From Malurus cyaneus samueli (taxonomy: Eukaryota > Chordata > Aves > Passeriformes > Maluridae): a stretch of DNA of 64,000 nucleotides. The DNA is taken from positions 40,280,006 through 40,344,005 of the forward strand of contig CM019217.1 in NCBI GenBank assembly GCA_009741485.1, given 5' to 3'. Both the position numbers and the translations under genes were made by a program. Below are positions 13,101-26,684 of this stretch, piece after piece; positions within the stretch are counted from its first letter, which is position 1, and every line of letters starts with the position of its first letter. Below the pieces are notes generated by a model. It saw nothing but the letters and a program-made list of their open reading frames with translations, was not told the origin of the DNA and did no database searches.

Positions 13101-14898
13101 GTTGCATTTTAAAGACCTAAAAAATCCTGTTCTTCCTTACCATCTTACAGGAGTTTTAAGCCTAACGGAGGCTTCTGATCTACTCATAGATTTAATGAAA
13201 ATATAATAGGTGCCCAATTCCCTCTCTTAGGGCCATGTCAATGGGAATGCACTGCCCACCCTTTAATTTACCTCGAGCTCAAAGCCATCTTTACACTAGG
13301 ATGATTCTTGTCCCTGTTTAAGTCCTATATTATTCTATCCAGGAAAGCTATAAACACTGTTAACTCTCTTATTCAGATGTTTATTGAGTCTTGGAGCACT
13401 TTTTTCCTCAGCGCAAAAAAAAACTAATCATCAAAAGTCTTCAATGTAGTAGACCTTATATTGTAATTTAAGAATAGGAATTAAAATTGAAAGTCTTGTC
13501 AAATCACTATATGAATGACATACGCTCAGTTTTAAGCTGGTATTATTTGTAGAGTATTTAAAACTCTGAGAGTCAGCCAAATTAATGTCTATCTGATGCG
13601 ATGACTGAATGATATGGCCTTTGAGAATTAGCTACCTTTTACATATAAATAAAACGTTTTATTTCTTTCTGATTATATGTTGAAAGTTTAGTTCTCCCTA
13701 GGGTGATAATTCCCCATGTTTTATGCATTCTTAAAATCACTGCATGATTGATTACTTAAAGAATCTGCTTCAATTCCACCTCATGAAAAAGAGTCATATA
13801 TTCTGGCAGCGTCTCCAGTGTGCATGAACATCAGTCAGTTTAGGTTGGAGCAGAGTCTCAGAGATAGCCTTTCTTAGCTATGGTTGATGTTGTGGAGAAG
13901 CTCTCAGTGCACCTGAACTGCATTCCTGGCAGCCTAAAACTAAATTCAGGACACTTACAGGCGTTGATCATGCATGTCAACCTTCAGTGGGGCATTTTGG
14001 TCCTTGAGCCAGAGTGGAGCCTGTTGAAAATAACTTATAAAATTTGTGTGAAATAATGGGTAGTAAGTTCTCAACTCATTTAATCAGAGATTCTGGTTTC
14101 TTGTTTTGCTGTGCTTGCTGCGAAACACATGGTCTTATTGTATCAAAGATTTTTGTCTACTCATAATGTTGTGGTTTGGGGGGACTTTTTGGTGCTTTGG
14201 GCGGTTGTTTTTTGGTAGTAGAAATAACCCAAATCCTTAAATTTGCTAGGCAATGCACTAGGAGCTGTGTGGGACGCATTATAATCTCAGTGGCTAAATT
14301 AAAAAATATTTCATATCGCCAAATAAACCATATATTCAAAGTATAGTTAGGAATTGGCCAGAGTGAGGTGCTGTAGTTACATAAAGTCCACTTTTAAATT
14401 TTATGATGCTATTAAAGAAGACCAGATGTCCCACTAGCTGATTTTGCTCCCAGTATTTTTCCTGTAGGTACTATAGAAGATAATTATTCTGGCTTCAAAC
14501 ATAATTGAAGTCAGCTTGGAGAGCAAGTTTTCAATAAACCTGCAAAAATTACCTCTTTTGTAGTGCTCCTTCTTTAGAGGTTAGCTGAGGAAGTATTTGT
14601 TGTTTATTTCATTGTAGAAAGTAATTCGCTTAGTAACTAGGTTTTGTCAAGATTATTGACCCTATTGGAAACAGCACTTGTTATAGAATGGGACTACTAT
14701 TAAAAGCTTATAGATAATTTGATGTGACCACTCTTCATAATTCATGAACTGAAATTATTTATTGCCAGTAATATGCTGACATGTCCCTACTTTTATCAGG
14801 TCTGCTCTGCACTGGTTGGTAGGAGTTTCTCAGCTCAATATTTCACAATGAGGAAAAAGGAATTGGCCAAACTAACAAATACCTTTCTAATTTTAATA

Positions 14899-14912
14899 AT
14901 ATATATATATAT
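14899..14912. repeat. (AT)n microsatellite
   Basis: Short pure AT repeat. In the second copy the equivalent place is replaced by 20 N (48576-48595), so the gap there most likely hides just this repeat and a few flanking bases. Confidence 0.9.
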
Positions 14913-16767
14913 GGTTTTAGCTCTCTTTTACAAAACATAATGAAATAATACCTTATTACTTTCTTGAAAGGCACCTGAATTGAAAAAAATTGAATTCATC
15001 CAAGTATAAATACTTGGTTTCTACATTCTACATGCTTCATGTATTTTCTGCACTGTTCCATCATGGTTACCTGCATGTGTTTTCATAAATTTTAGGGGTT
15101 TCCCATACTAAAGAGATCTAATTTCTGCTCTTTTACTTTCAGTAAACTGTAGCATTTACTCAGAACTGACATTTTTTTTAGTAAGTTTAGTAAAAAGCTT
15201 TGCAAGTTAGGAACTATTTATTTATTTAACATCTATCCTGCTAAGCAGATGTTTTCAGAGGAAGCCTACAGAATCCCTAGAAAACATTTGCAATCATCAG
15301 ATAATGTGACAAAAGATATAATAGACTTTCTTTTTTGCCCTAAAATGGATGTCACAGTTTGGGTCCTATTGATGCAGAAAGACAATTGTCATCTTTTAGA
15401 AGTGCTGAAAAGCTGTAGTATTATGGCCATGAATGATGCTGGATTGGATGTTTTTTGCACTTGTATGCACTTCCCTTGCCATTAGAAAAAATGTTCCTAG
15501 AACCATTAAAGTCTGAGAACTGGAGTTATTTGTTTCTAATAAGAGAAGAATGTTATGAACTTCTTGATTATAAAAACATTAATAATAAAAGACAAGCCTA
15601 TTTACTTCAAAAAATAAACAAACAAAACCCACAACTTGCCCTGAAACTTCCTGTTAACTTTATTTATCCATACCTCATTGGAGTTATTTCGTCCCCAGGC
15701 ACTTACTATCATTTATTTAAGAGATGTCAAAAGACTTTTCAAGGAAGAGACGAAAACTAATGCTGCAAAAGAGAAATTGACATCCTATTACTATATGGTA
15801 GGAATTACAGAGAGTAAATTATTCAGAATGGTGCTGAACAAGTGAGAAATAATGCTACCATATATATTACATTTTTAAGTATTGCCTGCTCCAGTTGCTT
15901 GGGAAAAAGAAGTAAATTCAACCTCCTCCATTTAGCAAATTGCAGTTCTTTAGGCAGTGAGACTTAAAAATATTGTTTTTCTGTCCAAACATAATACTTA
16001 ATTTCTTGAAATTGGAAGATTGTAACGCAATTTGAATTTAAATATTAACAAAATGTTTTATATGAATCAATTAATTCTACACAGGGACAAAAAAACAGGG
16101 AGGAAAAGTTATAAAGGTTAATAAGTACTTTCAGAAATGTATTCAAATCTCAAAGCTTGTTGGTTGCAAGCCAATCCTGAAGTTCAATTAGAATGAAGAA
16201 CAAATACAAAAATAAGCTCATGTATGCTGGCATCTTACATTGACTTGTAAGTACTCGAGTCCAACCTTGTTGAATCACATGCAAAAATTTCAACACTAAT
16301 GTTGGTAAATTGTTTTGCAATAGTTATTAATGGCCTATATTGCCAGTAAGTTGAGTTCTACAGCTTCCATATTCATTTCATTGTTCTACGCTGGGCTCCA
16401 TAAAATATGGTTCTAGTTGTTAAAATGTTTTTTACCCACAGAGAAAGTTTTCAGGCTTGATATATAAACATTTCAGGTCTTTTGCCCAGAACATTCTGCC
16501 TATGCACATGTGATACAGTTAAGTATTTCTATTGTGTGAGAGATAGACAGAAGACAGAGGAAATATAAAAGTAGCATAAATGGATATGCACAGAACTTCA
16601 AAAAAAATAGAGACAATTATTATCAGTGAAATGTTTGCAAATTATGAGGCTGTTCGTAAAACTGGTCTGAAGAGCCCATTTAAAGATAGCGGGAATAATT
16701 GTCATGTTGCCTGATGAGTCTTCACTGGCCAATGGTGAAAATTAGAGCAATAGAGCATATTTTTATG

Positions 16768-16785
16768 TTTTTTTTTTTTTTTTTT
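16768..16785. repeat. Poly-T run
   Basis: Eighteen T in a row. The second copy has a longer, interrupted T-rich run at 50413-50440. The length difference is typical of homopolymer error or slippage. No SINE or LINE sequence is recognisable next to it. Confidence 0.9.
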
Positions 16786-19700
16786 ATCCAGATAGATCCA
16801 ACTTACAGATGAACAATAACTCTACAGCAAGCCTAGTTAGAAGGAGAATATAACTTTGCATGATGAAAATGTTGCCTGTGGATATGAGGAAATAATGGAC
16901 TCCCCCTAAATCTTTGTGGAAAAACCACAGAGGATTGCAGCAGCCAGCAGCAAGTTTGGATTATGCGTTCTCTACTGTAGGATTCAGAAATAAAGTACAC
17001 CTGATGCAGATATTTTTACCTTGCTGGTGGATGAATGATGATAAGGACAAGAATAATTATGGATTTGGTACTTTCTTAAACAAGTGTGAGATAAGACTAC
17101 CTCCATGCAAGTATGCCTTTCTCATTGTCAATACCACACACGTGTGCACCAGGTGCATCCAGAAACTTATTATTATAAGGTTAAGATTTATGAGCTCCCC
17201 TCATCTATTCTCGTTGCACGCTTCAGGAGATGGATATCATGGCAAAACATTGGCCATTTTTTAGTTAAGACAATACAGCTTTCCTCTGCATTTGCTGATC
17301 TTGGGTAGCAGAACGGTAGTGGGATCACATTTGTTTTTAGGGATGGGAATATCCATACAAATCTGTATTGCAGGTGCATTAAGGTACCACTGCCAAAACA
17401 ATGTTAACTGCAAATGTGGCATCTCCTAAATATTGATGCTGACAGATATGAAAGGTAGATCTAAGTATGGTCAAAGTCTGTATTCATGTGCAGGTATCAT
17501 ATCTGACAGATTCATCTCCAAAAAGATCTTCAGTTTTGCCTAACCTATACAGTCAGTCTACCTTATATCTCCTGGGTAACTTTCCTTGCTTCTGCCTCCC
17601 GTACTCTTCATTTTTTACATCAAACTTTTTTATCAAGAGCTACTTATTCATCCATGCAGGTCCTCCACCACCTTCCTTGATTTCCTACTCATTGGGATTG
17701 GACTGAAGATCACGAGGGGGTGAATCCAGCTCTTCTTTTATTGAGGGCCAAAAAAAGTTATTCCAATTTTCTTTTAGTGTTTTGTGTGATGTCACCAAGA
17801 GTTCAATGATATCACACAAAATCTTGTACTTCGTAACTTCCTTTTTGTGGGAAATGTGTTTCATATGCTTCCATTTCCATTATGATTAGCTGCTGGCATT
17901 CACCAATATAAATCTATACAAATTTTGCTTGGGCAGTCATCTAATAACATGTTCTATACAAGGAAACAAAGCAAGCATGTCTTGCTGGGCATTGACTTCT
18001 TCTCTGTCTGCAGAAACACTTGAAAAAATGTTCTGAACATATATGCAGCTGCTGTGTTCTTAAAAGCTTTCAAAAGCAATATAAAACTACTTGAGACCAG
18101 AAAATAATAGGTCCTTCCTTCATTGAGAAGTGAGAACAGATGTGCAGTTCAACAGCAAAGACAGCTAAAAAACAGGGGTAAAAGAGTATTGGAACCTTAC
18201 TAGATTAATTTCATCTGCCAATACATTGTATTACCTGAGCTTTAGAAATTGGTGTGCCTAAGAGATTTTGTTATATGCCATAATATGATAAGGTTTTAAT
18301 ATTTGTTTTAATAAACAACTAACAAAAGTTTAGCTATTCTTGTGTCATATTAATAATTACAAATAAATTAGACATTAATCCTAGTACAAAGTGTATGATG
18401 TGTCTCTGAACAGGCACAAAGCTGTACAGGAAGTATTTCTTTCTGCTTCTGAAGTCTTCTTTTCCAAACTGATAACTGCTGAGAGTTAAGTAAAAAATAT
18501 CAATGTGTAAGTACTAAAAAAAAAATAAAAATCTGCTATTATTTTTTAAAGAATGTTTATCTTGTTGGCAGGCTGAGGTGTTGTTGCTATAATGTGGTGT
18601 ATCCTGCTTTTAATTTTTCCTTCTTTTGGTTAGAAAAACCCTTATTAAAAAGGTGCTGAGGTCAGTGAGGGAAGTGTTTCCTCTGGGCATAGATAAAGAA
18701 CAGAAACTGAGGACAATGCAGGCAGTACTGTACTCTGTAGAACCTCTTAGTTTGATTATAGATAGCCACTTGGAATTTGAACCTATCCACCTTTTTTCTT
18801 TTTCAGAGGCCACATGAAGGAATGAACTTTCAGTGGAATTACTGACTCTAATGAGAGTTATTAATATGGCCACACTCCTGTTTGTCTGCCACTTGAGCAT
18901 TGAAAGCAGAAGTAACTGGCTTAGCCATGCATCTAAAAGGCGTAATGAACTGCATTATTAGGTTGGGTTAAGGTTTGAGTTTATGTAGCAGTGAAGAGGA
19001 GAGATTTGAGTTATGGGAAAACTTGACTTGTATTTATTTTCTCTGATTATAATTTTTAATGCTCTTAAAGAATGTTATTATTGGGCTAATCTGTAAGTGT
19101 GTAATTACAGATGGCCAACAAAATGTTGAGCATTTCTAGTATCATAACTGAATATATGCAAATGCTAGCATGATAGGACAATGTTTCATTTGCGTCTATT
19201 TAAATTAGAGCTTATTATGCAAAATTAGATAAAATTTTTTTTGGCATTGAATATTTAACAAAGTTTGTTTCTTTATTTCTGCTGGGACTTCCACAATTCA
19301 ATAAGTCAAAAGGAAGGAAGTAAAAACAGGAAACAAAAGTTTTTTGACATTTGGGGTAGTTAAGATGCACAAAATCTGTGAGAGTACTTGTAATATGACA
19401 ATGTTCTTGTATTTCCTTTTTTTTCTGGTGTTTGAGAGCATAACAAAGCCAGCTCCAATAAGATGCCCCTATCAAATCAGCACCAACATGAATTACAGAT
19501 GTGGTTCTTGCTGGAGCATGTTTTTATCCTCCATGTGCACACACATCTTTAGTTGAGGATGCTTGTCATCCACTGTTGAAGCCTTGAGCATTTGTTTAAG
19601 TCTTTTCTCTGCTATGGTGCCAAGCAAACAACTTTTTAAGCTCCCCTGTCTGCATTTTGCATCTTGCCGTGTCTTTGCATGTGAATATGCCTGCTGCCTC

Positions 19701-20143
19701 ATGGAGTCAAAATTATTCTGGTTTAAGCAGACAAAATATATAATAGGCCTCATAGCTCAGGTTTCTGATCGGGTTTTCTGGATTATACTTTATTCCTAGT
19801 TCCAGGATACCCTTCTTTCTCCTATTCCCTTCCCCCTGTCTTTTTTGTCTTTCTTTTTTTCTTATTTTAAACAGTGGTTTCAGGATTAAAAGGTTTTTGT
19901 AGATAGACCACTCTTGCTTTCTTTCATGGTTTCTTGACCCAGTAAAGAATTTCTTGAGTCATGCATCTTCAGAACAAAGTGGATTTTACATATTTGGGAG
20001 TGTAATTGGGTTTTAACACAGCTACAGATCTTTCTGAATAACCAGGAGGCAGGAGGATATCCAAATGACTTCTGACATTTTTCAGTAGAATCACAAATCG
20101 CTTGCTCCATTGTAGATCTTTAGAAATTACCAACTGTTAAACA

Positions 20144-20698
20144 TGTTCTGGGGGTGTCTCGGTGGTCTGATCTCTCTTGCGTAGACCACATAGCGACCCC
20201 TGGCTATGGGGATCCACCTCGGCCAGCACTTTTTGGTGCTGTGCTAGGAGTGTAAAACCTACTCCCAGGCCAATGAATGGCACACACACACACCCCCGGA
20301 CCTAAGGTCCATATGTTACCCAGGAGACAAAGCAAACAGAGGGCCTCTCGATTGCATAGCTATTCCAGGGTTTATTCCCAAAGAACACCAGAGGCAAAAG
20401 AGGAGGGAGCAGGATTATCTGGCTACAGATATACACCTGAGGGCCCAGTTACTTGGAAGGTAGGCAGAGAGAGGAGGCCAAAATGAGAATACAATGACCA
20501 GTGGGGAAGGTAGGTAGAGTTGAGGAATCACATTAAATCAACCCAGGCGTAGCAGGGATTACATATTCTTGGGATACCTCTAATTCCAAGGGGGTTATCA
20601 AATCTTTCTACTACTGAGTTCCATGTTATCCCAGGACTGTCTATTCACTCCAGGCCATTTTCTGGATGGTCTCATTCCACCATCTCATCCTTACAACA
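20144..20698 (-). mobile_element. Solo LTR (unrelated to the gamma-like ERV)
   Basis: A 555-base unit with termini TGTTGT...CAGAACA on the minus strand and a polyadenylation signal AATAAA (rc at 20371-20376) followed by about 230 bases of U5-like sequence. A TGTATATC motif upstream could be the TATA box. A short (CA)n lies at about 20281-20293. No internal ERV sequence flanks it, so it is a solo LTR. I could not find a clean target-site duplication: the left flank reads AAACA and the right AACTC. Orientation rests on the polyA signal. The second copy is at 53777-54324. Confidence 0.6.
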
Positions 20699-20827
20699 AA
20701 CTCTCTTTGTTTTGGATTTTGGCTTGTTGTCTTCTTTTTCAAATCCTCATTTCATTAGTATATCTCAAAAAACAACAATGGTCATTCTATTAATGACTTA
20801 CAAAAACATGCAATAAAATAATCTGTC

Positions 20828-20895
20828 ATTCCAGATGGCAAAAATGAAGCAGAGAGAAAGGCACAGAGTGATTTGCCTGTTGTCAGTGAAGGCCA
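20828..20895 (+). mobile_element. Possible ancient MIR/CORE-SINE fragment
   Basis: CCAGATGGCAAAAATGAAGC, then GGCACAGAG.TGATTTGCCTG, resembles the MIR motif (CAGATGAGGAAACTGAGGCACAGAG..TGACTTGCCC). The spacing is right but several bases differ. The second copy at 54450-54516 keeps the G between GAG and TGATTTG. An exon preceded by a polypyrimidine acceptor was considered, but there is no long frame. Confidence 0.42.
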
Positions 20896-23800
20896 CATTG
20901 AATTTCATTTCGTCTTGGTAAGTATCAATTTTCCAGAGGGATTGGCTCTGTGTCATGACAATAAACATGTAAGAAACCCTCCCACAACAACCTGATTTCA
21001 AATTATAGGAAATTATTAGTTCCTCTGGTAGTTTTCTTCTTGAAGAGATTACTGAAAGAGTTTTACCATGAATATCTTTCTGTATGAAATGGTTTTTGTC
21101 CACTTATGATAATGGACACATTCCTCTAATTTACATTCTCAAAAAACACCACCATGAATCTTTCTTTGTGTTCATGGTATTGTACAAATATTCTTATTGC
21201 CATAATGACTGTTTTTTATTTCTCTATGTTATAAAGGCCTCACTGAGTTATATGTTCACAGTTAATTACATTTTTTGTGTCTTTTTAGGATGTTGAATTA
21301 GTTGTATGTTGTGAAAGGTCCTTTTAAGTCTATGAAAATGTTTTTGACCTATAACTTGATTGAAGCTAGTTGTAAATCTTTTGTTTGTTCACTATTACTG
21401 ATACTTTGAGAATCTGGAATAACTTCAGTTAAATATTATTAGAGCAGTTATCTCTAGGTACTTTGTTTTTTTGTGGATTATTTTTGTGGGTTAGGTTTTT
21501 TTGGGTTCTTTTTTGTTTGTTTGAGGGGGTTTGGAATGGTTTTCTTGGGGCTTTTTTCTGATGCTTGATTCAGGAATAGTATACGGGCTACTGTGAGTAT
21601 GCTGCAGTTCCATTTTTGTTTTCAAAAGGAAATTAAAGGATGATGCTACTGTACCAGATCAGGGCAAGCCAGACACTGATGTAATGGGGGACAGCAAGGA
21701 AGCAATCTTTGATCTGAGCCAGATGTCTTCAAAATTAAGTGCAAATGACTCTGTTCTTGTGTAACCAAAGATGTAGTTTCTGTTGGGTTCTGAAGAAATC
21801 AGTGAATATTTATTAAATGAGTTATGTAATCCAAGTTACAGAGCAGAAATAATTGTCTTATAACAAGTTAATTATTTAGAACAGTTGCTTTAACCAGAAT
21901 AGTGTTTGTTGATTGGAAAGATCTCTGTTCATAAATAAGTGGTATTAAATTAAGCAGCATGAAATATACTCTAATATAGTTTTATATTCCTAAATATACA
22001 CAGAATTTTGGATTAATTCTGTCATAACTACAATGTCTATTTTTTAACACTACTATCTTGGAATATACATGATGAAAAAAACTTTCTGCAGAAGCAATTT
22101 CTTCAACGACTATTTGATGACAAAGCTAAGGTGTGCGTCCAATGTAGTGAATGTTAAATGATCATTACTTTAAATATAAAGCATTTCTAAATTAATTCTT
22201 ATATCAAATTTTCTTGTGGCTTTTCAAGTGCTATTTTTTTATGGTCGAAGATTCTTTGGAATTGCCTCTGATGAGCAAACATGTTTTGTGTGTGGGTTTT
22301 TCCAAAAAGCAATAGAAGGCCATGTTATCAGTCCCTTAATTTAAATATTAATTTATTCCAAGAACAATTTAAATATTAATTTGTTTTTGCCAGCTACAGA
22401 TAAACGATTAGAAATATTTATATATAGGAATTCAGACATGAGTGCATGAAACTATACCCTGGCTTTGCATTAGATAGCAGTGTTTAATAATGCTTTTGGA
22501 TAATTGTATCCAACTCTATGAGTTATTATGATACGAGCAATTCTTATGTGTGTTTATTGTCCTCAAATTCATACAGTTTGTTCTCCTTACAGAAAATGCC
22601 AGGATGTGTGAAATTTTGAAGCTATCAGTAAACTTGTTTCTATGAAGTTGGACATAAAATGGACATGAGGAATGATAATTTTATTCTAATTCTTAATTAT
22701 AAATATATATTAAATTAGGATGTCGCATTGTGAGTTGGTTCAGTTGACATTTGTTTATATGTCTCAATTTATTGTTGACAAGAAAAGTAGAGAAAGGGTT
22801 TCTAAAGAGTAATAGGCTCTGCTTATTTTAGACATGGCTGAAACAGATTACACTGCATTTTTTGCATGGCAAAATAGTAGTTGCTTTATTTCACCAGTAA
22901 TTACTAGTTTATTTCTTAATATCAGATTGATCTCTCATGAAATGCTGGAAGATGGAGGTCCGAAGGAGGATTATTCTTGTAGTTTTGTGTATAGAACTAG
23001 GCTATGAACAATTTTCTTAAATTTTCTCTGTCCATTTTTTTTCTGCTTGAAGCATTTGGTTGCTGAGGATGGAAATGTTTTTATTCATTCTGGACATTAA
23101 GTTGTGGTTCTGAGTGCAGTAGGGTGAGAACCAGGTCCATCCTAGTTAAGCAAATAGTAGTAATTATATTTGGTGTTGGCAAGTACTTTTGGTGTCAGCA
23201 AACATTCTCAGTTACAGAGCCACAGAATCTCAGAATTTGTGTCAATGGTGCTTGCAGTGAGAGAAGCAAACAATAAGATAAGAAAAATCTATGAAATCAA
23301 GACAAAACCCTAGTAAGCAGATGATTTGACATCAATATTAAAAAGGCCTTGATAATCTGAATGTTTCGAAAGTCTAAGCCAGACCTCTGTTAAAAAATTC
23401 CTTACTGCAAGTTATGCATAAAACACTTTGTTTCTTCCATGGAGAAGGAGATGTCGGTGCTGTTTGTTAGTGAAAGTGCCTACTCAGTCTTTCTTCTGCA
23501 GTAAAAGATGTACATGACCAGTGTGCTATGTTAATAAAAGAAAATTTTAAAGTGTTTCTCACAGTTTTCCATTATGTTCAGGCATAAAGTTACTAGGCAG
23601 GACACTGCTACTTCTGTATTGTCAGATTTCACCACAAGGCTACCTATCATATTCCCAGAAGGAATTAAGTGATTAATGATCAGAGTCTTGGCTCATGATT
23701 GAATCAAATCTTTTAACATCTTCCTTAGCGGCTGTTGAGCTGACCTCAATTTTACATTTCCAAATATTTGCTTTCATTCCATATTCTGAGGTTATCTGGA

Positions 23801-24350
23801 AGGAATAATATTCATTTTTCCCAGTGTGTTGTGATGGGAGAAAAGCTGAACAAAACCAAAAAAACCTTGTATTAATCTGTCCAGCAGGAAGTCATATGTT
23901 TTTCCTATGTGCTGAAAATGAACTGTTATCATTCCCACTTGCCACTATATTTATTCCTATTATAATCTCTCAGAAATTAAACTTGCTATTTAAGATTAAA
24001 GAATTAAACAATGCCTTTTTATCTTACTCCATACTACATACTCAAATTGGATTTACTAGATGATTTTTTATTTTGTTTTTTCCAGGATTATTACGGAAGT
24101 TATATATGTCTCCTTTGAGTTTTGGTTCTTTTTTTTAATGTGAAACTGCTAGCTCAATAAAGTGATACTGGATAATTCTTGTACAATAATTTTAATATAT
24201 ACAGTACACATATTTGTGCATTTTTAACTTGTGTTTAAAGTATTTTTTTAAAAATTATTGTACTCTCTGGTAATGTTATTATGTTGTGCGTGGAATTCAG
24301 GGCATCATGACTTGAATTGAAACAAGGTTTTGGGGGGGGGGGGCGGAAAG
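20896..24350. other. Host intergenic/intronic DNA, copy 1
   Basis: AT-rich, no recognisable gene. A T-rich and G-rich stretch (about 21465-21560), a short direct repeat of ATTTAAATATTAATTT flanking ATTCCAAGAACA (about 22341-22383) and a poly-G run near 24331-24342 are the only structured points. Confidence 0.55.
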
Positions 24351-24418
24351 GAGTTTGCTCATCCATGTGATCCTTGTGTGTTCCTTTCTAGTTCAGATAA
24401 TTTGTATGATTCTATGGC
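24351..24418 (+). mobile_element. Degraded CR1 3' end
   Basis: TGATCCTTGTGTGTTCCTTTCTAGTTCAGATAATTTGTATGATTCTATGG matches the CR1 tail (GATCCTTGTGGGTCC...CAACTCAG.ATATTCTATGATTCTATG) with several changes. The second copy at 57911-57972 reads GATCCTTGTGGGTCC, closer to CR1. No upstream CR1 coding part is visible, as usual for 5'-truncated copies. Confidence 0.68.
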
Positions 24419-25330
24419 TGTTTTGAGACCCTTGGGACACCTTGAGAAAAAACTTAGCCTTAAAAAATTTTCAAATTAAGTAAATTCCCTTCCATTGTGT
24501 GATTATGGAAGGAAGGAATATAAAGATGGAAAAGAATCTATTCATGTTTGAATTAGGATGCTTTTGTTTGCTATTAGGGTTGTTTTATTTCTGCTGTCAC
24601 AGCGTACTTAAGCTACAGAGTAGATGGGTGACAGATGACGAACGGACTGAAATTAAACCCCAAACGCTAAGATACACAGCAATCACTCTTCCCAGGTGCA
24701 CATCTTCAGACTCTTACTGAATTGCATCGCCTTTTCACAATAAACTGCACGAGCTGAGGAGCATACAGCCTAATTCTCCAACCTAACAATTCTGTGTTAT
24801 TAACAGAGGAGAATTATTACGTTGGGATGAGTATTGTTCTCAATTTATGGGGTCACAGAACTACCTTTTAATTCTTGCAAGAACATCTTCTAGAACAAAC
24901 AACGTTCCAAACTGTAGAAATGAGAATGAAGCTCCTTTTCACCATCTGAATTGTCTTGTTTTTTAGCCAGAAGGATTCTCATTGAGTCAGATTGCATTGG
25001 AACAGCACCGTGTTGCTGGAGCTTAGCAGGGAGAAGGTGCAATGCTGACTGAACGCTGCTTGCTATTCAGTGTCCGATAATATGTGGTGTAGCATATGAT
25101 ATCCCGTGGTCAGGCATGAAAAACAGGCAATATTCAAATCAACAGAAGAAAACTTCACTTTCGGTAAAATGCCATAAAACTGATAATCTGAAGAAAGATT
25201 GTATCTATTTCAAGCTTGCTGTAACATATTGTTGCTGGTGAATGAGATGTGTCAGCTCTGTGGCTTGGCCACCTGGTGTCAAAGTAGTACTTCTGCTAGC
25301 AAAAACCTCGGTAGCAACAATCTCTCTCTT
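24419..25330. other. Host DNA up to the first gap, copy 1
   Basis: Matches 57973-58877 with many small indels. The last ten bases before the gap (TCTCTCTCTT) have no counterpart in the second copy and are probably the low-quality end of a contig. Confidence 0.6.
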
Positions 25331-25355
25331 NNNNNNNNNNNNNNNNNNNNNNNNN
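25331..25355. other. Assembly gap (25 N)
   Basis: A run of exactly 25 N joins host DNA of copy 1 to proviral DNA. The round size suggests a placeholder gap of unknown true length, so adjacency across it proves nothing about genome order. Confidence 0.98.
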
Positions 25356-26684
25356 CTATAGTGTCGCCAGGTCAGCTGCCCTTACGCCCACTTTAGGGCG
25401 ATTTCCCATATAACGCAATATCTGGCTGGCTTTCTGGACAGGGAGGCATAAGAGGATCTTTTCAATTATAGTACAGTAACGCAGTGATCTGGGTCTTAGT
25501 TCAGTTAGCATGTGATATGATTGCCGCTACTAAGTAGAGGCCTCTGTAAAGTCTTATTTAACAGACCCTTAAATCCGCTACTACCATACTTATCCATAGT
25601 TTGCAACGGTTAGCTATAGGGGTGCTATAGTTCAACATGGAATTGCTTTCATCAATAATATCCTTAGCCTGCAAAAAGTTTTTCTTTATGGGCTAACTAT
25701 TCTCTATTTCTTTTCTTAAAGGATATTGTTTAACTCTAACTGGCTGTTTTCCCTCTTTGAGTTTAATTTGTATGGAGGTGCATTCTTAGCTCTCCAGGAC
25801 ATCAGTAGACCCAAACCCCAGGAAACACCTATTTGTTATTCCTCACTAATTCCTTCTTCGCGGCTCAGGCTTGTCAATATTTCATATATTCCAACTATTT
25901 CATTAACGCTGTCTCAGTTTCCCAAACCTACATGGCCTGCTTGTGATTTCCTCCATTGGGTGAAGGTTATACCATCTTCAAAGGTTTACAAAATAAGTTT
26001 TCTCGTGACCAGTGGCCCCTTTACCATGAATCATTCCCCACAGATCAGAGCTTTATTCAAACCAAGTAGTTGCCCTCGGTTCTACAGAATTTCTACTACT
26101 TTTCTCTTTTTCCTAGCTTTACATATAACCAGGGGATCTGCTAGGTGGAATCCCCGGTTCTCTTCAGTCTTCTCACACTGCAATTTCTTTCTCCTCAGAA
26201 TTATCCCGTCTCTATGGGATTGTATTCTTCCTCTCTGGGTCATTTTCTCCAATGCCCCAATTTTGGCAAGCCGCATCGATGCGCTTTTTGGCATATATTG
26301 TTTTTTCCTTGGTAGTTTGATCACATTTTCGCTGCTAATTGCCTCATTCTATAATTCCGTATTACCACCCAAGCATCGTACTTCTACACCTAACTTATGA
26401 TTTCGTTCCAAGTTACTGTAAATCCATGGCTATTTAATAAACATGCTCATGTTTGCTTTCGGCTTGGAATCACAGCACATCTTCTGCACTTTGCCCTGAT
26501 GTACACCCTGTCAATTGAGCCAAAAAGAGAGAATCAAACTAGCTGTGACTATCGCCACCTCTGCGAGGTCCTGTCTTTGTTATTTGCGCATGCATCTTTT
26601 CTCTTGTCAACAAAAGTCACTTGACAACTCGGCGAGGGGCCCTGGTTGTGATTGCTACAGTGACATGACAATTCAAGATTTTTC
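25356..26684 (-). pseudogene. ERV B: RT start, protease and nucleocapsid, very error-rich
   Basis: Colinear with about 34114-36100 of ERV C but with dense indels and many substitutions. RT start is traceable at 25356-25870, protease and flank at 25870-26130 and nucleocapsid at 26130-26250. At about 26260-26640 the match to gag is barely followable: only islands such as AAAGAGAGA and GGGGCCCTG align. A 224-codon plus-strand frame (25726-26400) arises here on the antisense strand and is not a gene. I read this as a single uncorrected long read, not as a biologically diverged element. Confidence 0.7.

Larger units (their letters stand above)
10123..20143. other. Host intergenic/intronic DNA, copy 1
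   Basis: Ten kilobases of AT-rich sequence. I see no splice-flanked exon, conserved protein frame, tRNA or rRNA. Simple-sequence points are an (AT)n tract at 14899-14912 and a poly-T run at 16768-16785. Overlapping frames at 15249-15760 are not preserved in the second copy. The segment 12890-13075 keeps several CpG sites in otherwise CpG-poor DNA, but I cannot name it. Confidence 0.6.
1..25320. repeat. First copy of a ~25-kb duplicated block
   Basis: This whole stretch (ERV pol-gag-LTR plus about 20.8 kb of flanking DNA) reappears at 33729-58877 in the same order and orientation. Landmarks match one to one: the LTR edge (4535 and 38295), the SINE (about 10000 and 43705), a second LTR (20144 and 53777) and a CR1 tail (24351 and 57911). 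Differences are mostly single-base indels, often in homopolymers, and each copy lacks bases the other has. Homology stops near 25320, ten bases before an N gap. I infer two drafts of one locus (false duplication or two haplotypes); a true tandem duplication is the alternative. Confidence 0.9.

Noticed and set aside
15249..15760. Two overlapping plus-strand frames (78 and 101 codons)
   Set aside because: Not open in the second copy, no family resemblance, no splice signals that make an exon.
18610..18900. 96-codon minus-strand frame with a polypyrimidine tract nearby
   Set aside because: Only partly open in the second copy (52257-52581) and no recognisable protein similarity.
22341..22383. 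Direct repeat ATTTAAATATTAATTT flanking 12 bases
   Set aside because: AT-only composition makes chance likely; the second copy shows indels in it and there is no inserted element between.
25726..26400. 224-codon plus-strand open frame
   Set aside because: It lies antisense to error-rich pol/gag sequence of ERV B; the lack of stops comes from read errors and antisense bias.
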